Source: Actinomycetes bacterium
GTDB lineage: Bacteria; Actinomycetota; Actinomycetes; Streptosporangiales; Streptosporangiaceae
Direction of reading: 5' to 3'
Assembly (NCBI GenBank): GCA_021793235.1
Contig: JAJYTD010000005.1
Span: 62,001 to 126,000 of the forward strand
DNA length: 64,000 nucleotides
Shown here: positions 8,504 through 17,091 of the stretch, piece by piece
Position numbering within the stretch: position 1 is the first letter of the stretch
How the letters are laid out: each line of letters opens with the position of its first letter
Notes under the pieces: model-generated
What the model was told of the DNA's origin: nothing
Seen by the model: the letters and a program-made list of their open reading frames with translations, nothing else
The model's database searches: none
Program-made: the position numbers and the translations under genes

Positions 8504-8872
8504 ATGAGCGAGAGCCATTCCGAGCACCCGGGGCATCCCGGCGACCCCATCAACGCCGACGCCTCCGACTGGGAGGAGGCCGGGCGACCGTCGCAGGAGG
8601 ACAGCACTGAGGATCAGATCGTGCCGGCCGACCGGGAGTGGCCCCTGGCCATGGACGAGTTCGGAACCACGGGAACGGAAAAGGAGGCCGGGGAGCCGCT
8701 GGACGTCGCCCTGTCCCGGGACCGCCTGGACACCAGCCACGCCGGCGGCAGCACGGCCCGCTCAGAGGACGAGGTCCCGCCTCCGGGCCCTGAAGACCGG
8801 CTTGAGCGCCGCGAGGCCCACAGCGCCGAGGAGCAGGCCGTCCGTGAGGTGGACGACTCCGAACTGGAGTGA
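8504..8872 (+). CDS. Small acidic DUF5709-like protein
   Basis: The 122-residue product is very acidic and contains no hydrophobic segment. It resembles the actinobacterial DUF5709 family: a tryptophan/phenylalanine-containing core (WPLAMDEFGTTGTEKEAGEP), then LDVALSRDRLD and an acidic EEQAVREVDDSELE C-terminus. DUF5709 proteins are small, disordered-looking and of unknown function. ATG 8504 is preceded by a weak site. It stands alone, 104 bases after the CHAT gene, and converges with the metallo-hydrolase gene. Confidence 0.7.
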   Translation: MSESHSEHPGHPGDPINADASDWEEAGRPSQEDSTEDQIVPADREWPLAMDEFGTTGTEKEAGEPLDVALSRDRLDTSHAGGSTARSEDEVPPPGPEDRLERREAHSAEEQAVREVDDSELE

Positions 8873-8903
8873 CTCCCCGGGCCTTTGCGGTCCGGGGAGT
8901 CGA

Positions 8904-9557
8904 TCACCACCCGCGTTCGCGCCACTCGGGCAGGTGCGGGCGCTCCGCGCCGAGTGTCGTGTCTTTTCCGTGGCCGGGATAGACCCAGGTGTCGTCGCCC
9001 ATCTCAGCGAAGACGCGCTCTTCGACATCGGCCAGCAGGGACTGGAAGTCCTGCGGGGTCAAGGTCTTGCCGACCCCGCCGGGAAAGAGGCTGTCGCCGG
9101 TGAACACGTGGGTGTGCCCCGTCGGGTCGTCGTAGCGCAGCGCGATCGATCCCGGCGTGTGCCCGCGCAGGTGGATGACCGTGATCTCGCACTCTCCCAC
9201 CGGGATCCGCGCGCCGTGCTCGACCGGCTCGTCGACCGAGACCGGCAGCTCGCCGCCGTCGGCGGGGTGGGCGACGGTCCGCGCCCCCGTCATACCCACC
9301 ACCTCGGCCAGCGCCTGCCAGTGGTCCTGGTGTCGGTGGGTGGTGATCACGCGGGCCAGGCCCGTCTCGCCGATGAGTTCCGCGAGGCGGTCGGCCTCGT
9401 TCGCGGCATCGATCAGCACCGCCTCACCGCTGCGGCGGCACCGCAGCAGGTAGGCGTTGTTGTCCATCGGTCCCACCGCGAGCTTGCTGACGGTGAGCTC
9501 GGACAGTTCACGTACGTCGGCGGGTCCACCGACCCGCGTATCTCCGGAGTAACTCAC
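8904..9557 (-). CDS. MBL-fold metallo-hydrolase
   Basis: The 217-residue protein has all the metal ligands of the metallo-beta-lactamase fold. THRHQDHW gives His74, His76, Asp78 and His79; the later ligands are in HLRGHTPGS, FTGDSLF and VYPGHG. The compact glyoxalase-II-like layout suggests a thioesterase or persulfide-type hydrolase, but the substrate is not evident. The start is GTG 9557, only seven bases after the stop of the enoyl-CoA hydratase gene, with a G-rich ribosome binding site overlapping that gene's end. The two form an operon, so a thioester substrate is plausible. Confidence 0.88.
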   Translation of the reverse strand: MSYSGDTRVGGPADVRELSELTVSKLAVGPMDNNAYLLRCRRSGEAVLIDAANEADRLAELIGETGLARVITTHRHQDHWQALAEVVGMTGARTVAHPADGGELPVSVDEPVEHGARIPVGECEITVIHLRGHTPGSIALRYDDPTGHTHVFTGDSLFPGGVGKTLTPQDFQSLLADVEERVFAEMGDDTWVYPGHGKDTTLGAERPHLPEWRERGW

Positions 9558-9564
9558 ATCCCCA

Positions 9565-10359
9565 TTACAGCACCCATCGGGGCGGACGCTTCTCGAAGAA
9601 CGCGGCGCGGCCCTCAGCGGCATCGTCGCCGGCGAAGAACTCCCGGGAGAGCTCGCCCATGCGGCCGAGCGCGGCCGTGCGGTCTCCCGCGGGAACGGAA
9701 CCGGCGCTGGTCACCACCTCCTTGGTCGTGGCCAGCGCCCGCGGTGCGGCTGCCCGCAGTCCGTCCAGGACCGCTTCAGTCGCGGCGTCGACCTGGTCCG
9801 CGGGGACAGCGCTGGTGAGCAGCCCCGCATCCGCCGCGGCCGCACCGTCGAAGGTCTCGCCGGTGAGAAAGTAGCGGCTGAGCGCACGGGCGTGCATCCG
9901 GGCTGCGACGGGAACCGAGATGACCGCCGGGACCACGCCGATGCGCACCTCCGTGAACGCGAACGTGGTGCCCTCCGCGGCGATCGCGATGTCGGCGGCG
10001 GCGATCAGGCCGATGCCCCCGGCCCGCGCGGGCCCGTTCACTTTCGCGATGACGGGTTTGGGCGCCTCCATGATCGCCGAGAAGAGCTCCGGCAGATCAG
10101 GGGCGTCCGGGTCGGGTGCCTGGCCGGCGCGTTCCGCGGCGACCTCCGCGAGGTCGGCACCGGCGCAGAACGCCGGTCCGGTCCCGGTGAGCAGCACTGC
10201 GCGCACGTCGCCGTCGGCCGCGGCGGCGGCCAGGCCCTCGGCCAGTTCGGTACGCAACCGCGCGGACAGGGCATTGCGGTTGCGCGGGGAGTCCAGAGTG
10301 AGGATCGCTATCCCCCGGTCGGTGCTCCGGTGTACCAGCGGCCCCGTGGCCTGTGCCAT
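9565..10359 (-). CDS. Enoyl-CoA hydratase/isomerase family protein
   Basis: This 264-residue crotonase-fold protein has the AFCAGADLAEVA oxyanion-hole segment and GPARAGGIGLIAAADIAIA, where family members have the second oxyanion glycine. The ...AFFEKRPPRW C-terminus is typical of crotonases. It should hydrate or isomerise an enoyl-CoA thioester in fatty-acid or side-chain degradation. The start is ATG 10359, with AGAGGTGG about eight bases upstream. The frame continues open to 10707, but that part is Arg/Pro-rich shadow coding. It is followed after seven bases by the MBL-fold hydrolase gene. Confidence 0.9.
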   Translation of the reverse strand: MAQATGPLVHRSTDRGIAILTLDSPRNRNALSARLRTELAEGLAAAAADGDVRAVLLTGTGPAFCAGADLAEVAAERAGQAPDPDAPDLPELFSAIMEAPKPVIAKVNGPARAGGIGLIAAADIAIAAEGTTFAFTEVRIGVVPAVISVPVAARMHARALSRYFLTGETFDGAAAADAGLLTSAVPADQVDAATEAVLDGLRAAAPRALATTKEVVTSAGSVPAGDRTAALGRMGELSREFFAGDDAAEGRAAFFEKRPPRWVL

Positions 10360-10457
10360 CTCCGGCCACCTCTTTTCCGTTCTCGTGTCGGTCGGCGGTC
10401 CCGCCCGGCCGGGCCGAAGCGGCGCGGTCCGGGGCGGTGTGCCGGGCGGTGGACGCC

Positions 10458-11591
10458 TCAGTCGGTATGCGGCAGGCGCAGCAGGGGGACGCGGAGTTCG
10501 TCCGCGGTCAGGGAGCCGTGGTGGCCGATGAACGTGCTCTCCACACGTTCGGTGCGCGGGGTGATCAGCACGGTATCGGCACGGGCCAGAGCGAGCACGT
10601 CGCCGATGCGGTCCCGGAGTCCGTCGTCGACATCGCCGAACAGCCCGTCCGCGATCGCCTGGTCCCGCTCCATGACCACGGCTCGATCCGCCAGCCGCTC
10701 CCGCCATGCCGCGAGCACATCAGCGGTGGCGCCGTCGCGGGTGTAGACCTGGCGGACCCGGGGTTCTCCCGCGAGGACCCGCACACCTGTGCTGAGCACG
10801 GGATCGGACTGGACGTCGACCCGGCTCGCGGGTGAGGTATCGACCATGCCGTGATCGGCGGTGATGTACATCGCCGTGTCGGCCGGAAGGGTGTCGGCGA
10901 TCTGTTCGGCGAGCCGGTCCACATGCCCCAGGTGCAGCCGCCAGTAATCGGAGTCCACACCGAACATGTGACCGTAGGTGTCGAGGTCGGAGTGGTAGAC
11001 GAAGACCAGGGCCCGCTCGTGGGCGGTGAGTGCGGCTGCGGCCTTGACCGCGAGTTCGGTGATGTCGTTGGCCGGCGTGTAGCGGCTGCCGCGCGCTGAT
11101 GCCCGACTCAGCCCCGACCCTTCGTAGGCGCCCGCCGCCACATAGGCGGTGGCCACTCCCGCCTGCTCGGCCCGCTGGTAGACCGTGGCCCGCGGCTGCC
11201 AGGTCTCAGGGTCGATATCCGGGTCCCAGCGGAGCTGGTTGAGGATGCGGTCGCTGCCCGGGACCGCGACCTGGTAGCCGAAGACGCCGTGGTGGCCGGG
11301 GGCCAGACCGGTGCCGAATGTCGTGAGGCTGGTCGCGGTCGTGGTCGGAAAGCCCGCGGTGATGGTCGTGGACGCGCCGATCAGCGAGGACAGGAATGGG
11401 GCGCGGGCGCGGTTGCGGACGAGCAGTTCCCACCCCATACCGTCGATCAGCAGTACGCAGGCGCGCCGGGCCGGCGCCAGACCCAAAAGGTCGGGTTCGC
11501 CCGCCACACCGAGCGAGGCCAGCACCGAGGGAGCGAGGTCGGCCAGGGAGGCCCGCCCGTAGCCGGGGAGGTCGAAGGAGGTGTCGTTCAC
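10458..11591 (-). CDS. Alkaline-phosphatase-superfamily phosphodiesterase (nucleotide pyrophosphatase type)
   Basis: The 377-residue protein belongs to the nucleotide pyrophosphatase/phosphodiesterase branch of the alkaline phosphatase superfamily. CVLLIDGMGW carries the first metal Asp, GFPTTTATSL the Thr nucleophile region, HSDLDTYGHMFG the Asp/His ligands, ITADHGMVD the next Asp-His pair, and FIGHHGSL the last His. It lacks a signal peptide, so a cytosolic phosphodiester or nucleotide substrate is likely. GTG 11591 has GAGGAGG correctly placed upstream. It is followed after 98 bases by the enoyl-CoA hydratase gene and preceded, 17 bases away, by the DUF5998 gene; all lie on the minus strand. 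Confidence 0.88.
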   Translation of the reverse strand: MNDTSFDLPGYGRASLADLAPSVLASLGVAGEPDLLGLAPARRACVLLIDGMGWELLVRNRARAPFLSSLIGASTTITAGFPTTTATSLTTFGTGLAPGHHGVFGYQVAVPGSDRILNQLRWDPDIDPETWQPRATVYQRAEQAGVATAYVAAGAYEGSGLSRASARGSRYTPANDITELAVKAAAALTAHERALVFVYHSDLDTYGHMFGVDSDYWRLHLGHVDRLAEQIADTLPADTAMYITADHGMVDTSPASRVDVQSDPVLSTGVRVLAGEPRVRQVYTRDGATADVLAAWRERLADRAVVMERDQAIADGLFGDVDDGLRDRIGDVLALARADTVLITPRTERVESTFIGHHGSLTADELRVPLLRLPHTD

Positions 11592-11608
11592 GAGGTGCCT
11601 CCTCACTG

Positions 11609-12202
11609 TCAGCGGATGGTGGCTTCGGAGAGTACGTTAGCGAAGTTCACCATGTGGGAGACGAGGTCGGGGCCGTCGGCCGCCTGGCTGACCCGGAGGG
11701 TGAGCGGTTCCGCGGTGATCGCGCCCGTGTATCCGTGGTCGAGCTCGCAGGATTCGTCGGCGCAGGAGGCCGGTTCGAGATCGATGTGGGCGATGGCGCC
11801 CCAGTTGACGTTCAGGCTGATACTCAGAACGACCTCGCTGGGCAGCGTGCCGGGGACGTAGTTCGCCGGGTCGGAGACCACCCGTGTCAGCGCGACGGAC
11901 TGGATGTTGCCGATCTGGATGGCGTCGGTCGTGGTCGAGGCGTGTGGACGGCCTCCGTCCTCGGCCGGCGGGTGCTCATCGGTGTGGCAGACGATCAGTC
12001 GCGTAGGGGTGAGCAGCAGAACGGTGATGTGCCGCCGCATCTCCATCGCGGGATCGAATGTGGCCTCGTGGTGGACGACGAAGGCTTCGGCGGTCTCGGT
12101 ACCGAGCGCGGTTGCGACGGCGTCGATCACCAGGCCCGGGTAGTAGCCGCTGCGCTCGATCTCCGAACGCCAGTCGGCGGACACGGCACGCGTTTTCCTC
12201 AT
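11609..12202 (-). CDS. DUF5998 family protein
   Basis: The 197-residue protein matches the actinobacterial DUF5998 family. It opens with WRSEIERSGYYPGLVIDAV, then has FVVHHEATFDPAMEMRRHI and a beta-rich segment (VLLLTPTRLIVCHTDEH). The C-terminus ends LVSHMVNFANVLSEATIR. It contains a paired cysteine segment (ASCADESCELDHGYTG). Its role is unknown. ATG 12202 is preceded by AGGATGGAA. The frame stays open far upstream to 14395, but only as the shadow of the acetyltransferase gene. It sits 17 bases before the phosphodiesterase gene and may be co-transcribed with it. Confidence 0.88.
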   Translation of the reverse strand: MRKTRAVSADWRSEIERSGYYPGLVIDAVATALGTETAEAFVVHHEATFDPAMEMRRHITVLLLTPTRLIVCHTDEHPPAEDGGRPHASTTTDAIQIGNIQSVALTRVVSDPANYVPGTLPSEVVLSISLNVNWGAIAHIDLEPASCADESCELDHGYTGAITAEPLTLRVSQAADGPDLVSHMVNFANVLSEATIR

Positions 12203-12296
12203 GGTTCCATCCTGCCCCCTTCCGCTGACCGGTCGCACACGCGGCGGCCGATCGCGCGGCATGGGTAACGAGCTGTTGTGCGGGTAGTGCGCCTTT

Positions 12297-12458
12297 ATGG
12301 ACGCAACTGTGCCGCCCGTACCGCACCCGCCGCCACCGGGGCGGCCCCTGCCCGACCCGGACCCGATCCCCGTTCCTCCGGAGCCGGAACCGCCGGGGCG
12401 GCGGCCCGAGCCGGGGCCGCTGCCGCCTAACCCAGAACCCCAGCCCGAACCCGCCTGA
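12297..12458 (+). CDS. Proline-rich 53-residue micro-ORF
   Basis: An ATG at 12297 opens a 53-codon frame in which roughly half the residues are proline, with Pro-Glu and Pro-Asp repeats (PEPEPPGRRPEPGPLPPN). It lies in the gap between two minus-strand genes and overlaps neither. A five-base-pair hairpin followed by six T residues begins at its end, on the same strand, which fits a short transcript stopping there. There is no clear ribosome binding site. The frame could instead be a by-product of the C-rich composition: the opposite strand carries a run of G-tracts. I treat it as possible, not established. Confidence 0.4.
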   Translation: MDATVPPVPHPPPPGRPLPDPDPIPVPPEPEPPGRRPEPGPLPPNPEPQPEPA

Positions 12459-12470
12459 CCGGGCTTTTTT
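12443..12470 (+). terminator. Terminator-like hairpin after the proline-rich micro-ORF
   Basis: GCCCG (12443-12447) pairs with CGGGC (12460-12464), followed directly by TTTTTT (12465-12470) on the + strand. The stem is only five base pairs with a 12-base loop. The T-tract is unusual for this GC-rich window and is oriented to end + strand transcription. Confidence 0.5.
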
Positions 12471-12486
12471 CCAAGGGTGGCCGTTC

Positions 12487-15213
12487 TCAGAAGGTCACCC
12501 CCCGAAGTCTGCGCGGTCCGGCGTCGATACGGCGGTCGGGTGCTTCGCGCAGCCAGACACGGGCCCCGAGCACGTGCGCCCCCTCCGCGTTGACGGTGAC
12601 CGGGTCCAGGTCCACGTGTGCCACCTCGGGGAACGCGTCCACCAGGCGGGACACGCGGACCAGCAGGTCCTGGAGCGCTTCGACATTGGGCTGTTCGGCC
12701 AGCGATGTCGCGCCGGCGGGCAATCCGAACAGCAGCGGGGACGCGCGCACGGCGTGCACCAGGTCCGCCGCGTCGGCGTCGGTGAGCGGGGCCAGCCGGA
12801 AGGCGCGGTCGTCGAGGAGCTCGGCGGTGACGTCGGCCAGGCCGAACGCGACCACCGAACCGAACGACGGGTTCTCCCCGGCCCGGATCACGGTGGGGAC
12901 GCCCGGCACGACCATGTGCTGGACGACCAGCATGGCCTCGTCGCCGAGCCGGTCGTACAGGGCGGTGAAGGCGCCGCGGACATCGCTGGGTGAGCGCAGG
13001 TCGGCGCGGATGCCGCTCCCCCCGGAGCGGAGCCGCAGATCGGGGGCGTTGGCTTTGACGACGACCGGGTAGCCGAGCTCTTCGGCGGCGGCGACCGCCT
13101 CGTCGGCCGATGCCACGGGGATGCTCCGCCAGACCTTGATCCCATAGCACCCGAGCAGCCGGCGCGCGGTCTCTTGCTCGATCGCCGTCTCTTCGTTGTG
13201 CACCGGTTCGCTGCTGAACCAGACCGGCTGCGCGTCGGCTTCGGCGCCCTCGGCCCCGGCCAGGGTCTGGTCGATGATCTCCCGCGCCCGGTCGCCCTCG
13301 ACGTCGGTGAGTTCGGGGTGGCGGCCGACGTCGCGCCCGCGCCACATGGCGTAGCGCGTGGCGTGGGCGAGCGCGCGGACGGCGTCCTCGGGCGCCGGGT
13401 AGGAGGGGATCGAACCGCGGAGGGTCTCCCCGTTGTCGCCGGTCCGGCGCAGCTCCTCGGGCAGCCCTTGGTAGCCGAGGTAGCTGGTGACGATGGGTTT
13501 GTCCGAGGTCGCCGCCGTGGCCCGCATGACCTCGGCGACATCGTCGGAGATCGGGGTCAGCGCAGGGATGAACACCACGACGACGGCGTGCACCGTCTCG
13601 TCGGCGATGGCCTCGGTGAGCGCCGCGTCGAAGTCCGCTGCGGTGGCCGTGGGGCCGAGGTCGACGGGATCGTGCGGTTTGAGGCCGGATCGCACGCAGG
13701 CGTCTTTGACCAGCAGGCCCAGGGAGTCGGAGTTGCCCACGATGCCCACGCGCGGCCCCGCGGGAAGCGGCTGGTAGGCGAAGAGCTGCGCGACGTCGAA
13801 CATCTGCGTGATGTCGTCCACGCGCACCACCCCCGCCTGTTGGAACAGCGATGTCACCGCATAGTCGGGGAGGGAGAGCGCGCCGGCGGCGTGGCCGGTG
13901 GGCACCCCCTGCGAGGATCCGCCGCTGCGCACGGCCACGACGGGTTTGTGCTGGGCCAGGCGCCGGGCCAGGCGGGTGAACTTGCGCGGGTTGCCCAGCG
14001 ACTCCAGGTACTGCAGGACGACCTCGGTGGCCGGGTCCTCCTGCCAGTACTGCACCAGGTCGTTGCCTGAGACATCGGCGCGGTTGCCAGCCGAGACGAA
14101 CGTGGACAGCCCCATGCCGCGTTCGGCGACCCGTTGCAGGATGGCCCGGCCCAGAGCGCCGGACTGGGAGAAGAACCCGATCGGACCGCGCGGCGGGATG
14201 TGCGGTGACAGGGTCGCGTTGAGGGAGATCCCCGGGTCGGTGTTGGCGATACCGAGGCAGTTGGGGCCGACCACCCGCATGCCGGCCGCTCGCGCGGTGC
14301 GGACCAGCTCGTCCTGGCGGCGCCGGCCTTCGGCGCCGGCCTCGCCGAACCCGGAACTGACCACAACGAGCCCGTGCACGCCCTTCTCCGCGCACTCGTC
14401 GACCACCCCGGCGACCATGTCGGCGCGCACCGCGACGATCGCCAAGTCGACGGGGTCGGGTATGTCCAGCACACTCGTGTAGGCGCGGACCCCCGCCACC
14501 GCCTTGGCTTCGGGGTGGACGGGGTAGACGGGGCCCTGGAAGTCTCCGGCGAGCAGGTTGCGCAGCGCGGTCTGGCCGATCGTGTGGGCGGTGCGGCTGG
14601 CACCGATGACCGCGACCGACTCCGGGAAGAGCAGCCGGGCGATGGAGCGCGACTCCGCCCGCTGCTCGCGGGCCCGCATGACCTCTTGGGACGAAGCGGT
14701 GGGCTCCAGGTCGAGGGTGAGCCGGATGACCCCTTCGTCGAAGGTCTGCTGCGCGGTGTATCCGGCCTCGCGGAAGACGTTGATCATCCGCCGGTTCTCC
14801 GGCAGCACATCGGCGATGAACCGCCGCACTCCGCGCTCACGCGCGGCCGCTCCGATGTGTTCCAGCAGCACCGACGCCAGTCCGCGCCCCTGGTGGGCGT
14901 CAGCGACGACGAAGGCGACCTCGGCCTCGTCCTCGCTCACCTTGTCGTAGCGGACCACCGAGACCATGACCTCCGAGATGGTCGCGATGAGCGCCACCCG
15001 GTCTTCGTAGTCCACCGTGGTGAACCGCTTGAGGTCGCGTTCGGAGAGCTTCGGATACGGTGCGAAGAACCGGTAGTAGATCGTTTCGGGCGACAGGCGG
15101 GCGTGGAAGTCCTGGAGGAGATCGGCGTCATCAGGCGTGATGGGACGGATATGCGCGGTGCCGCCGTCGGTGAGAACGACGTCGGCTTCCCAATGGTTCG
15201 GGTATGACTGCAC
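12487..15213 (-). CDS. Pat-type protein acetyltransferase: GNAT domain fused to ADP-forming acyl-CoA synthetase-like domain
   Basis: The 908-residue protein begins with a GNAT domain of about 170 residues (acetyl-CoA loop HQGRGLASVLLEHIG). An NDP-forming acyl-CoA synthetase-like part follows: CoA-binding fold starting SVAVIGASRTAHTIGQ, succinyl-CoA-ligase-like VVSSGFGEAGAEG, and a C-terminal ATP-grasp with YPVVVKANAPDLRLRSGG. This N-terminal GNAT order is usual for actinobacterial Pat enzymes, which acetylate lysines of acyl-CoA synthetases; in the proteobacterial enzymes the GNAT domain is at the C-terminus. The synthetase-like part is normally regulatory and not catalytic in Pat proteins. 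GTG 15213 is the first good start; its ribosome binding site (AGGCT) is weak. It is divergent from the PfkB kinase gene. Confidence 0.88.
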   Translation of the reverse strand: MQSYPNHWEADVVLTDGGTAHIRPITPDDADLLQDFHARLSPETIYYRFFAPYPKLSERDLKRFTTVDYEDRVALIATISEVMVSVVRYDKVSEDEAEVAFVVADAHQGRGLASVLLEHIGAAARERGVRRFIADVLPENRRMINVFREAGYTAQQTFDEGVIRLTLDLEPTASSQEVMRAREQRAESRSIARLLFPESVAVIGASRTAHTIGQTALRNLLAGDFQGPVYPVHPEAKAVAGVRAYTSVLDIPDPVDLAIVAVRADMVAGVVDECAEKGVHGLVVVSSGFGEAGAEGRRRQDELVRTARAAGMRVVGPNCLGIANTDPGISLNATLSPHIPPRGPIGFFSQSGALGRAILQRVAERGMGLSTFVSAGNRADVSGNDLVQYWQEDPATEVVLQYLESLGNPRKFTRLARRLAQHKPVVAVRSGGSSQGVPTGHAAGALSLPDYAVTSLFQQAGVVRVDDITQMFDVAQLFAYQPLPAGPRVGIVGNSDSLGLLVKDACVRSGLKPHDPVDLGPTATAADFDAALTEAIADETVHAVVVVFIPALTPISDDVAEVMRATAATSDKPIVTSYLGYQGLPEELRRTGDNGETLRGSIPSYPAPEDAVRALAHATRYAMWRGRDVGRHPELTDVEGDRAREIIDQTLAGAEGAEADAQPVWFSSEPVHNEETAIEQETARRLLGCYGIKVWRSIPVASADEAVAAAEELGYPVVVKANAPDLRLRSGGSGIRADLRSPSDVRGAFTALYDRLGDEAMLVVQHMVVPGVPTVIRAGENPSFGSVVAFGLADVTAELLDDRAFRLAPLTDADAADLVHAVRASPLLFGLPAGATSLAEQPNVEALQDLLVRVSRLVDAFPEVAHVDLDPVTVNAEGAHVLGARVWLREAPDRRIDAGPRRLRGVTF

Positions 15214-15413
15214 GGTTTTGAGCCTAGACGAGATCCGGGGAACAGGGGCGGTCCCACGGCGGTCCGCGGCGGTCTCGGTGGATAACCGGGATCCGCCACT
15301 TCGTTACCCGCTGTCCCCCCGGAACCTGTTAACGTTTTTCGGACGAGCAGAGCTTCAGCACGGTCGCGCGCAGAACCCCCGTTACGGGGGGCAGCAAGGT
15401 GGTGGGTGACGTA

Positions 15414-16316
15414 ATGGCACGAGTGGTCGTGATCGGCGATCTCATGACCGACGCCGTCGCACGGGCGTTCTACCCTCTGGCCCGCGGCAGCGACACTCCC
15501 GCGTCCGTCATCACCTACGGCGGTGGTTCGGGCGCCAATGTGGCCGCGTGGCTGGCCATCGAAGGCACCGAAACCACGTTCGTCGGCCGCCGCGGCTCCG
15601 ACATCACCGGGCGCACCCGCGAGATGGAGCTCATGGGGTACGGCATCGACTCCCGCCTGGTCATGGACCCGGAGCGCCCCACCGGCACCTGCGTAGTGAT
15701 GATCACTCACCGGGGCGACCGCACCATGCTCAGCGACCCTGGGGCCAACGCCCGGCTGCAGCCGGAAGACCTGCCCCGGGACGTCTTCGGCCCCGACGGC
15801 CACCTCCATGTCTCCGGCTTCACACTGATCAACGAGAGTTCCCGCCGCGCCGCGCGGATGGCGCTGCGCATGGCCCGGGAGAGCGGGATGTCGATCTCGG
15901 TCGACGGCGGATCCCACGCCCCCCTGGAGCGGGCCGGCGCGGAGAACTTCCTGGACTGGACCAGCGGAACCCGGCTGCTGCTCGTCAACCTCGACGAGGC
16001 GGCGGTACTGACCGGCCGCGACGACCCCGAGGCCGCGGCCAAGGTACTCACCGCCTGGTACCCCAACGTCGTGATCAAGCTCGGCGACGCCGGTGCGCTG
16101 TGGGCCTCCAAGACCCGCGACGACCTCGTGTCCGTGCCCGCCGAGCCGGTGGAGCCCGCGCCCGAGTCGATCGGCGCGGGCGACGCCTTCATCGCCGGGT
16201 TCCTGCCACCGTGGCTGGCCGGCAAACACCCCAAAGACTCCCTGGCGTATGCCCAGCGCCTTGCCGCGCGCGCCCTGCAGCAGCCGGGGGCCCGCCCCGA
16301 CCTCGGGGATTCCTGA
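15414..16316 (+). CDS. PfkB-family carbohydrate kinase
   Basis: The 300-residue protein opens with ARVVVIGDLMTDAVAR and has YGGGSGANVAAWLA (the first PfkB signature area). Near the C-terminus is ESIGAGDAFIAGFL, where SIGAGD replaces the usual DTGAGD anion-hole/catalytic motif and keeps the catalytic Asp. It should phosphorylate a sugar or nucleoside; which one is not evident. ATG 15414 is chosen because GGGTGAC is spaced close upstream; GTG 15399 in the same frame is the alternative. It is followed by a strong hairpin at 16407. Confidence 0.88.
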   Translation: MARVVVIGDLMTDAVARAFYPLARGSDTPASVITYGGGSGANVAAWLAIEGTETTFVGRRGSDITGRTREMELMGYGIDSRLVMDPERPTGTCVVMITHRGDRTMLSDPGANARLQPEDLPRDVFGPDGHLHVSGFTLINESSRRAARMALRMARESGMSISVDGGSHAPLERAGAENFLDWTSGTRLLLVNLDEAAVLTGRDDPEAAAKVLTAWYPNVVIKLGDAGALWASKTRDDLVSVPAEPVEPAPESIGAGDAFIAGFLPPWLAGKHPKDSLAYAQRLAARALQQPGARPDLGDS

Positions 16317-16406
16317 GGACCTAGTGGCCGTTCGGTCCGGGATCTCCGGGGAACCGGTGTGAGCGGCACCCGCGATCGTGGCCAGGCCGCGCGGGCGGCA
16401 GCGGCA

Positions 16407-16431
16407 CGGCCCGTGGCAGGACCACGGGCCG
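16407..16431. terminator. Hairpin downstream of the PfkB gene
   Basis: A perfect ten-base-pair stem (CGGCCCGTGG with CCACGGGCCG) closes a five-base loop about 90 bases after the PfkB stop. There is no T-tract. It lies between two convergent genes and could serve both directions. Confidence 0.45.
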
Positions 16432-16477
16432 GTCAAGTCGCAATGGGGACCGCTACCGCGGCACCCGCGAAGGAAGG

Positions 16478-16798
16478 TCAGGCAGGAGAGAGGCCTGGAC
16501 CGGCTTTCCGTCCCAGGGGGTTTCTAGAGCGGAGGTGGCTTCTTCCCTGAGAAATACCCTCCCTCGCTTTTGCGACGGCACCTCCGAAGTTTTCGAACAG
16601 GCCAGCCTCAGCCTCTGGCTGCTTCGCGCTCGCCACACTGGGATCGATCCTTTTCAGTGACCCCGGTTTGACACCCGTCAACTTTTCAGCCTTTTTAGCG
16701 GCCGCCTCTTTTTCCCTCTGACCCGCACCACCGCGGTCCGACGCCTCCTTCGCTTTTTGATACTTCTTATCTGTTCTTTCACGCGGATTCTTAGCCAT
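16478..16798 (-). CDS. Small Lys-rich hypothetical protein
   Basis: The 106-residue frame starts at ATG 16798 behind a strong ribosome binding site (GGAGGAGG read on the minus strand). The N-terminal 60 residues are Lys/Glu/Ala-rich and helical (KNPRERTDKKYQKAKEASD, AAAKKAEKLTGVKPGSLKRI). The middle contains AGLFENFGGAVAKARE. The C-terminus is basic and low in complexity. Base composition is visibly less GC-rich than its neighbours and several codons end in A or T, which may mean recent acquisition. I recognise no family. The good start signal makes it a likely real gene, unrelated to its flanks. Confidence 0.65.
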   Translation of the reverse strand: MAKNPRERTDKKYQKAKEASDRGGAGQREKEAAAKKAEKLTGVKPGSLKRIDPSVASAKQPEAEAGLFENFGGAVAKAREGISQGRSHLRSRNPLGRKAGPGLSPA

Positions 16799-17000
16799 TT
16801 ATCCTCCTCCTGTACAGACAATCCCACCCGGGAACCTCTGAAGACTTACACAGCCGGGGCGCCTACCGCAAGGCATGGGAATGCGGCCTGCCGACCTGGC
16901 CAATCCGCCCCATGCGAATTGCCACCTAAAGTGATCAACGGTCCCACCCCCGCCACCCCACGTAGCCGCCCAGGCGCTTCCGCCGGATAAGTTTCCCGCT

Positions 17001-17056
17001 GATCTTGACGTTGTGCACCCCTCAACCGCGGTCAAGGGGTGCACAACGTCAAGATC
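17001..17056. repeat. Perfect 21-bp inverted repeat
   Basis: The left arm at 17001-17021 (GATCTTGACGTTGTGCACCC plus one C) is exactly complementary to the right arm at 17036-17056. The 14-base loop contains ACCGCGGT, itself a palindrome. It lies 35 bases beyond the recQ stop and has no T-tract. Eleven bases of the arm (ATCTTGACGTT) recur at 25898-25908, upstream of parC. A dispersed palindromic element or a strong transcription stop are both possible. Confidence 0.75.
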
Positions 17057-17091
17057 GACGGGGGGAAATCGGAAAACGCCGACCGGGATAT

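Noticed and set aside
12203-14395. N-terminal extension of the DUF5998 frame
   Set aside because: It is an out-of-frame shadow of the acetyltransferase gene; ATG 12202 gives the family-length protein.
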